DNA of 18,489 bases from JACMRI01 sp043778625 (GTDB lineage: Bacteria > Bacteroidota > Bacteroidia > UBA4408), in the NCBI GenBank assembly GCA_043778625.1, contig JAYWFU010000088.1:1-18489 (forward strand). The letters are read 5' to 3'. Below, in pieces: positions 14,842-18,489 of this stretch. How positions within the stretch are numbered: the first letter of the stretch is position 1; each line of letters starts with the position of its first letter. The notes under the pieces were generated by a model, which was not told the DNA's origin, did no database searches, and saw only the letters and a list, made by a program, of their open reading frames with translations. The position numbers were made by a program, and so were the translations under genes.

Positions 14842-15264
14842 TTAAAACGGTAAATCGTTACCATCATTAGCGTTTAAATCAAAAGAAGACGGAGTGTTGT
14901 TGTTATCCGTCATAGTGTTAGGTGTATCCGTCTTACGACCACCCGTTACCGTAATTACATCAGCCACAATTTCAGTCGTGTAGCGTTTGTTTTTTTCTTT
15001 ATCTTCCCACTGGCGGGTGCGCAAGCGGCCCTCAATATAAAGTTGCGAACCCTTATGTACAATTTTTTCGGTAACATCGGCTAAGCCTCTCCAGGCTACA
15101 ATATTGTGCCACTCGGTTTGGTCAATTTTATTTCCGTTTTTGTCTTTATAGCTTTCGGTGGTAGCCACAGGGAAACGTGCCACACTAACACCACCCTCTA
15201 AGTGCTGAATTTCAGGGTCTTTACCCACATTACCTAACAATATAACTTTATTTACGCCTATCAT
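14842..15264 (-). CDS. ssb: Single-stranded DNA-binding protein
   Basis: A 140-residue SSB that coats single-stranded DNA in replication, repair and recombination. The OB-fold spans residues ~1-108 with VNKVILLGNVGKDPE, FPVATTESY, TEWHNIVAWR and GSQLYIEGRLRTRQW. A flexible Asn/Asp/Thr-rich linker leads to the acidic tip NDGNDLPF, which docks partner proteins. Length and tail are normal. ATG 15264 is preceded by a consensus promoter about 30 bases upstream. The ssb-gldE-gldD order is the arrangement known from Flavobacterium. Confidence 0.96.
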   Translation of the reverse strand: MIGVNKVILLGNVGKDPEIQHLEGGVSVARFPVATTESYKDKNGNKIDQTEWHNIVAWRGLADVTEKIVHKGSQLYIEGRLRTRQWEDKEKNKRYTTEIVADVITVTGGRKTDTPNTMTDNNNTPSSFDLNANDGNDLPF

Positions 15265-15294
15265 TTTTAGTGTATTTAATTATAAATAATAATT

Positions 15295-15323
15295 CAAATT
15301 TAGCAGAATATGTGGTTGCACAA
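15295..15323 (-). promoter_or_regulatory. Promoter of ssb-gldE-gldD
   Basis: On the minus strand: TTG (15323-15321), an 18-base spacer, and TAAATTTG (15302-15295). This is a full match to the Bacteroidota promoter consensus. Transcription would start near 15289, leaving about 25 bases before the ssb ATG. Confidence 0.7.
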
Positions 15324-15365
15324 AATAATATTTTGCGCGTTATTGGTGTACTACTTAATTAATCT

Positions 15366-15390
15366 CGTTGTTAATGTTTGTTAACTAACG
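15366..15390. terminator. Hairpin downstream of pyrG
   Basis: CGTTGTTAA (15366-15374) pairs with TTAACTAACG (15381-15390), with one bulged base and a six-base loop, 26 bases beyond the pyrG stop. The T run (15391-15395) lies on the plus-strand side, so as a minus-strand terminator it would be atypical. Confidence 0.4.
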
Positions 15391-15416
15391 TTTTTGGCTA
15401 CATTATATTTAATTAA

Positions 15417-17027
15417 TTACTTGCCCATACTGGCTTTAATAAAACCATTAAATAATGGGTGAGGTTGCTCTACGGTGCTCTTGTATTCAGGGTGATACTG
15501 CACCCCTACAAACCATTTATGAGTGGGTATTTCTACAATCTCCACCAAATTATTAGCTGCGTTTACCCCTGTGCAAATCATTCCTGCGGTTTCGTATTGC
15601 GTGCGGTAGGCATCGTTAAACTCGTAACGATGGCGGTGTCGCTCAGTAATTGTGCTTTGGTTGTAGGCATGGTAGGCATTGGTGTTGGGGGTTATGGTAC
15701 ATTCGTAACTACCCAGGCGCATAGTACCCCCTTTATTGGTTATTTTCTTTTGTTCCTCCATCATATCTATTACTGGGTGCGGAGTGTTTTTATTCATTTC
15801 GGACGAGTGCGCATCGTTTAGCTTTAACACATTGCGAGCGTACTCAATAACAGCACACTGCATACCTAAGCATATACCTAAAAACGGAATATTGTTTTCG
15901 CGCGCAAATTGTACTGCATTTATTTTTCCTTCAATTCCTCTATCGCCAAAGCCTGGTGCTACTAGTACGCCGTGCAAGCCCGTTAAGGTTTTGTTGGTAA
16001 TGTTGGCGTCGGTAAGGGCTTCGCTATGTATCCATTCTAATTCTACCTTGCAATGGTTGGCTGCGCCTGCGTGTATAAAAGCTTCCGCAATTGATTTGTA
16101 CGAATCTTTTAGCTCCACGTATTTACCCACTAAACCAATTTTAACAATGTGATTGGGGTTTTTGTGGTTGTGCAAAAATTGTTTCCACGCCGTAAGATCC
16201 AGTTCTTTTTTGCTGGGTGTGTTTAGTTTGTTTAACACCACTTTGTCTAGCCCCTCTTCAAGCATTAGCATTGGCACGTCGTATATGGTGCTTGCATCCA
16301 TGCTTTCAATAACAGCATCAGGGCTTACGTTACAAAACTGTGCAATTTTTCGGCGGAGTTCTTTGGGCAAATATTTTTCGGTACGGCACACTAGTATGTC
16401 GGGCTGTACGCCGTACTCTAACAACATTTTAACACTGTGTTGTGTGGGCTTGGTTTTAAGTTCGCCAGCAGCGGCTAAATAAGGTACTAATGTAAGATGT
16501 ATGCACAGGCAATTATTACCTAGTTCCCAACGCAATTGGCGTATTGATTCAATGTAGGGCAACGACTCAATATCGCCTACGGTGCCACCAATTTCGGTAA
16601 TTACAAAATCATAATTGCCATTTTTACCTAATAGTAAAATACTGTCTTTAATTTCGTCAGTAATATGTGGCACTACCTGTACAGTTTTGCCTAAGTACAC
16701 ACCTTTGCGCTCCTTATTTATTACCGATTGGTAAATACGCCCTGTGGTTATGTTATTAGCTTGTGAGGTAGGTACGTTTAAAAATCGTTCGTAATGTCCT
16801 AAATCCAAATCGGTTTCGGCACCGTCGTCCGTTACATAACACTCGCCATGTTCGTAAGGGTTTAGTGTGCCAGGGTCAATGTTAATGTAGGGGTCTAATT
16901 TTTGAATAGTAACTCTAAACCCACGTGCCTGTAGCAACTTGGCTAACGAAGCCGATATAATTCCTTTACCTAACGACGAAGTAACTCCGCCCGTAACAAA
17001 AATGTATTTAGTACTAGATGCTGACAT
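15417..17027 (-). CDS. pyrG: CTP synthase
   Basis: A 536-residue enzyme that makes CTP from UTP, ATP and glutamine, the last step of de novo pyrimidine nucleotide synthesis. The N-terminal synthetase domain (1-~270) opens with KYIFVTGGVTSSLGKGI, the P-loop-like ATP site, and contains KLDPYINIDPGTLNPYEHGE. The C-terminal class I glutamine amidotransferase domain (~295-536) has nucleophile Cys386 in LGICLGMQ and His512/Glu514 in QYHPEY. All key residues and the normal length are present. ATG 17027 gives the canonical N-terminus. It seems to be its own unit: ssb downstream has a separate promoter. Confidence 0.98.
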   Translation of the reverse strand: MSASSTKYIFVTGGVTSSLGKGIISASLAKLLQARGFRVTIQKLDPYINIDPGTLNPYEHGECYVTDDGAETDLDLGHYERFLNVPTSQANNITTGRIYQSVINKERKGVYLGKTVQVVPHITDEIKDSILLLGKNGNYDFVITEIGGTVGDIESLPYIESIRQLRWELGNNCLCIHLTLVPYLAAAGELKTKPTQHSVKMLLEYGVQPDILVCRTEKYLPKELRRKIAQFCNVSPDAVIESMDASTIYDVPMLMLEEGLDKVVLNKLNTPSKKELDLTAWKQFLHNHKNPNHIVKIGLVGKYVELKDSYKSIAEAFIHAGAANHCKVELEWIHSEALTDANITNKTLTGLHGVLVAPGFGDRGIEGKINAVQFARENNIPFLGICLGMQCAVIEYARNVLKLNDAHSSEMNKNTPHPVIDMMEEQKKITNKGGTMRLGSYECTITPNTNAYHAYNQSTITERHRHRYEFNDAYRTQYETAGMICTGVNAANNLVEIVEIPTHKWFVGVQYHPEYKSTVEQPHPLFNGFIKASMGK

Positions 17028-17308
17028 GTGTGTTGTTTTAAATTTAACTATTTATTGCAAAAATAATAATTACTACGGAGTTACTACTTAATTTATGAAC
17101 TGTATTGATGTTTAATATCAATGGCTTTATGAAATTTTACTACTTATTGTAAATTAACTGGCTACTTTACAAGCTCTGAAACCCTTAATAAATAAGGAAA
17201 AATGAAACTAATTAAAAAAACTTTCGTTTTTAGCTAACGTTTGTAATTGTGCCTGCGTATTGGTAATAGTTAACTCAATAATTACAAACAAACTAAAACC
17301 TAGAAATT
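17028..17308. other. Divergent intergenic region between pyrG and a secreted-protein gene
   Basis: No convincing gene is present. For pyrG (minus strand) a lone -7 element TATTTTTG (17065-17058) lies about 31 bases before the ATG, without a TTG at the right distance. For the plus-strand gene no full promoter was found. A minimal 11-codon frame starts at 17202 after an A-rich AAGGAAAA stretch; it could be a leader peptide, but nothing supports that beyond its position. Confidence 0.4.
17239..17289 (+). promoter_or_regulatory. Inverted repeat just upstream of the PKD-repeat gene
   Basis: GTTTGTAATT (17239-17248) and AATTACAAAC (17280-17289) are perfect reverse complements separated by 31 bases, ending 19 bases before the start codon at 17309. 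This could be an mRNA leader hairpin or a split operator. No known riboswitch was recognised in it. Confidence 0.4.
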
Positions 17309-18460
17309 ATGAAAAAAATATTACTATCAGCAGTAGCAGTTATGGCAACGGTGTTTGCCACACAAGCTCAGTGTAGCGTTAGTTACACGGCAATACAAGA
17401 TACCGTAACAAGAGAATGGACTGTAAATATTAATAGGTCAGACCCAACTACAACCGTTCACTTTGACTGGGGAGATTCTTATTATGTGGCAGGAGGCGAC
17501 ACCGTACTTACCCATACTTATAATAATGGAGCTAGTTATATCGCATGTGTCAATATAGTCAATTCTGCAAATAATTGCTGGGCTTCCTATTGCGACACAC
17601 TAACGTCTCTTGGCTTTCCTAGCACTTGTACTGTAAGCTACACTTCAATGCAAGATACCGTCACAGGAGAGTGGACGGTAAATATTAATAGTTCAAATAG
17701 TAATGCAAGTGTTTCATTTGACTGGGGAGACTCTTTTCTTACTTATACAAGTAGTGGTGGATCAATTACTCATACTTACAGCACTAACGGAGCTTATCAA
17801 GCGTGCGTTTCTATAAGCGACTCTGTAACGAATTGTTACGCCACGTTTTGCGATAGTATTGTTGTAGGCTCTTCAGTTTTAACTCCACCACCAGCAAGCG
17901 GTTGTAACGCAAGCTTTTATATGTATAAAGATTCGTCAATAGCTGATACTTGGAACTTAGCGTTAAGTGCAATAGACTCTTCTGCAACACTTACTTTTAG
18001 TTGGGGAGATAGTACCATTAGCACTATAACGGCAAGTAACTTAGCTGGTTTTGGGCACGCCTACGCTAACGCAGGTGTTTACACGGTATGTTTAACAGTG
18101 GCTATTGATAGCACCTGTTCTAATACTTACTGCGATACATTATCAGCTTACCGATTGAACGGTGCAGTAAAATATTTAAACGTAAAGCCAGCACCAAGCA
18201 CAATTACTGCGCTTAACAAAGCATTACCTAAAAAATTAACCGTTAGCCTTGTGCCTAATCCTGCTACGAGCACGTTTACCATTAATGGCGTAAACGCTAA
18301 CGAGATAGCCAATGTGCAAATAATGGATTTAGCAGGTAAAACACTACTTAACACCCGTAACACCACACTAACTATTAGCGACCTAAACGCTGGTATGTAC
18401 CTAGTAAATGTTACCACTACTAATGGAGTTAGTACAATTAGCAAATTAATAAAAGAGTAA
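17309..18460 (+). CDS. Secreted triple PKD-like repeat protein with T9SS tail
   Basis: A 383-residue protein. The signal peptide MKKILLSAVAVMATVFATQA is cleaved before Q21. Three PKD-like units (~22-104, 107-189, 199-283) each carry an FDWGDS or FSWGDS turn, an HTY/HAY motif and four cysteines: one at the start, one in ACV/VCL, and two near the end (as in NCYATFCDS). This suggests two disulfides per unit. Units 1 and 2 are offset by exactly 85 codons and still similar at the DNA level. A linker leads to a type A T9SS sorting domain (~306-383) with VSLVPNPATSTFTING and the terminal TISKLIKE. It should be exported by T9SS and anchored or released. No enzyme domain is present, so a structural, adhesive or matrix role is inferred. 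Confidence 0.9.
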   Translation: MKKILLSAVAVMATVFATQAQCSVSYTAIQDTVTREWTVNINRSDPTTTVHFDWGDSYYVAGGDTVLTHTYNNGASYIACVNIVNSANNCWASYCDTLTSLGFPSTCTVSYTSMQDTVTGEWTVNINSSNSNASVSFDWGDSFLTYTSSGGSITHTYSTNGAYQACVSISDSVTNCYATFCDSIVVGSSVLTPPPASGCNASFYMYKDSSIADTWNLALSAIDSSATLTFSWGDSTISTITASNLAGFGHAYANAGVYTVCLTVAIDSTCSNTYCDTLSAYRLNGAVKYLNVKPAPSTITALNKALPKKLTVSLVPNPATSTFTINGVNANEIANVQIMDLAGKTLLNTRNTTLTISDLNAGMYLVNVTTTNGVSTISKLIKE

Positions 18461-18489
18461 AAAAACAATTAAATGTTGAGTTAATGAAT

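Noticed and set aside
15459..16482. Three plus-strand frames opposite pyrG
   Set aside because: They are antisense to a complete CTP synthase with all catalytic residues, so they are shadows.

Overview
The window reads as chromosome of a low-GC member of the Bacteroidota, probably from the gliding or type IX secretion lineages (Flavobacteriia, Sphingobacteriia or Chitinophagia). Four observations support this: the ssb-gldE-gldD block; two secreted proteins with C-terminal type IX secretion (T9SS) sorting domains; a GWxTD lipoprotein; and promoters of the Bacteroidota form TTG-N18/19-TAnnTTTG instead of the E. coli form. No tRNA, rRNA, CRISPR array, transposase, integrase or phage gene was found.

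Layout. (1) 1-1610 is a decayed, repeat-rich segment. A good promoter drives the first ~95 codons of a membrane Fe-S oxidoreductase gene. Its family-like sequence stops exactly where a GC-rich interspersed repeat begins. Two repeat modules (A, 58 bp; B, 72 bp) each occur twice, in the order A1-B1-lipoprotein-A2-B2, around an AT-rich YwqK-like lipoprotein gene. (2) 1678-1709 is a strong hairpin terminator. (3) 1899-4200 on the minus strand is a compact operon: ECF sigma factor, RskA-type anti-sigma factor, and a signal peptidase I. All three use non-ATG starts. (4) 4543-11034 on the plus strand encodes envelope or secreted proteins: a GWxTD lipoprotein, a DUF885 metallopeptidase-like lipoprotein, and a 1098-residue Asp-box propeller/PKD protein with a T9SS tail. 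(5) 11117-12848 holds an insertion-like structure: the first 72 bp of the LD-carboxypeptidase gene occur twice, 760 bp apart, with a gene of unknown function between the copies. (6) 12890-15264 on the minus strand is ssb, gldE, gldD. (7) 15417-17027 on the minus strand is pyrG (CTP synthase). (8) 17309-18460 on the plus strand is a secreted protein of three cysteine-rich PKD-like repeats and a T9SS tail.

How the parts fit. Most genes act at the envelope: signal peptidase I, lipoproteins, peptidoglycan recycling, GldD/GldE and their probable T9SS clients. ssb and pyrG are housekeeping. The best candidates for undescribed biology are the A/B repeat family with its cargo lipoprotein and interrupted neighbour, and the gene inserted at ldcA with a long target duplication. 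Neither is shown to be a functional system; both are structural observations.
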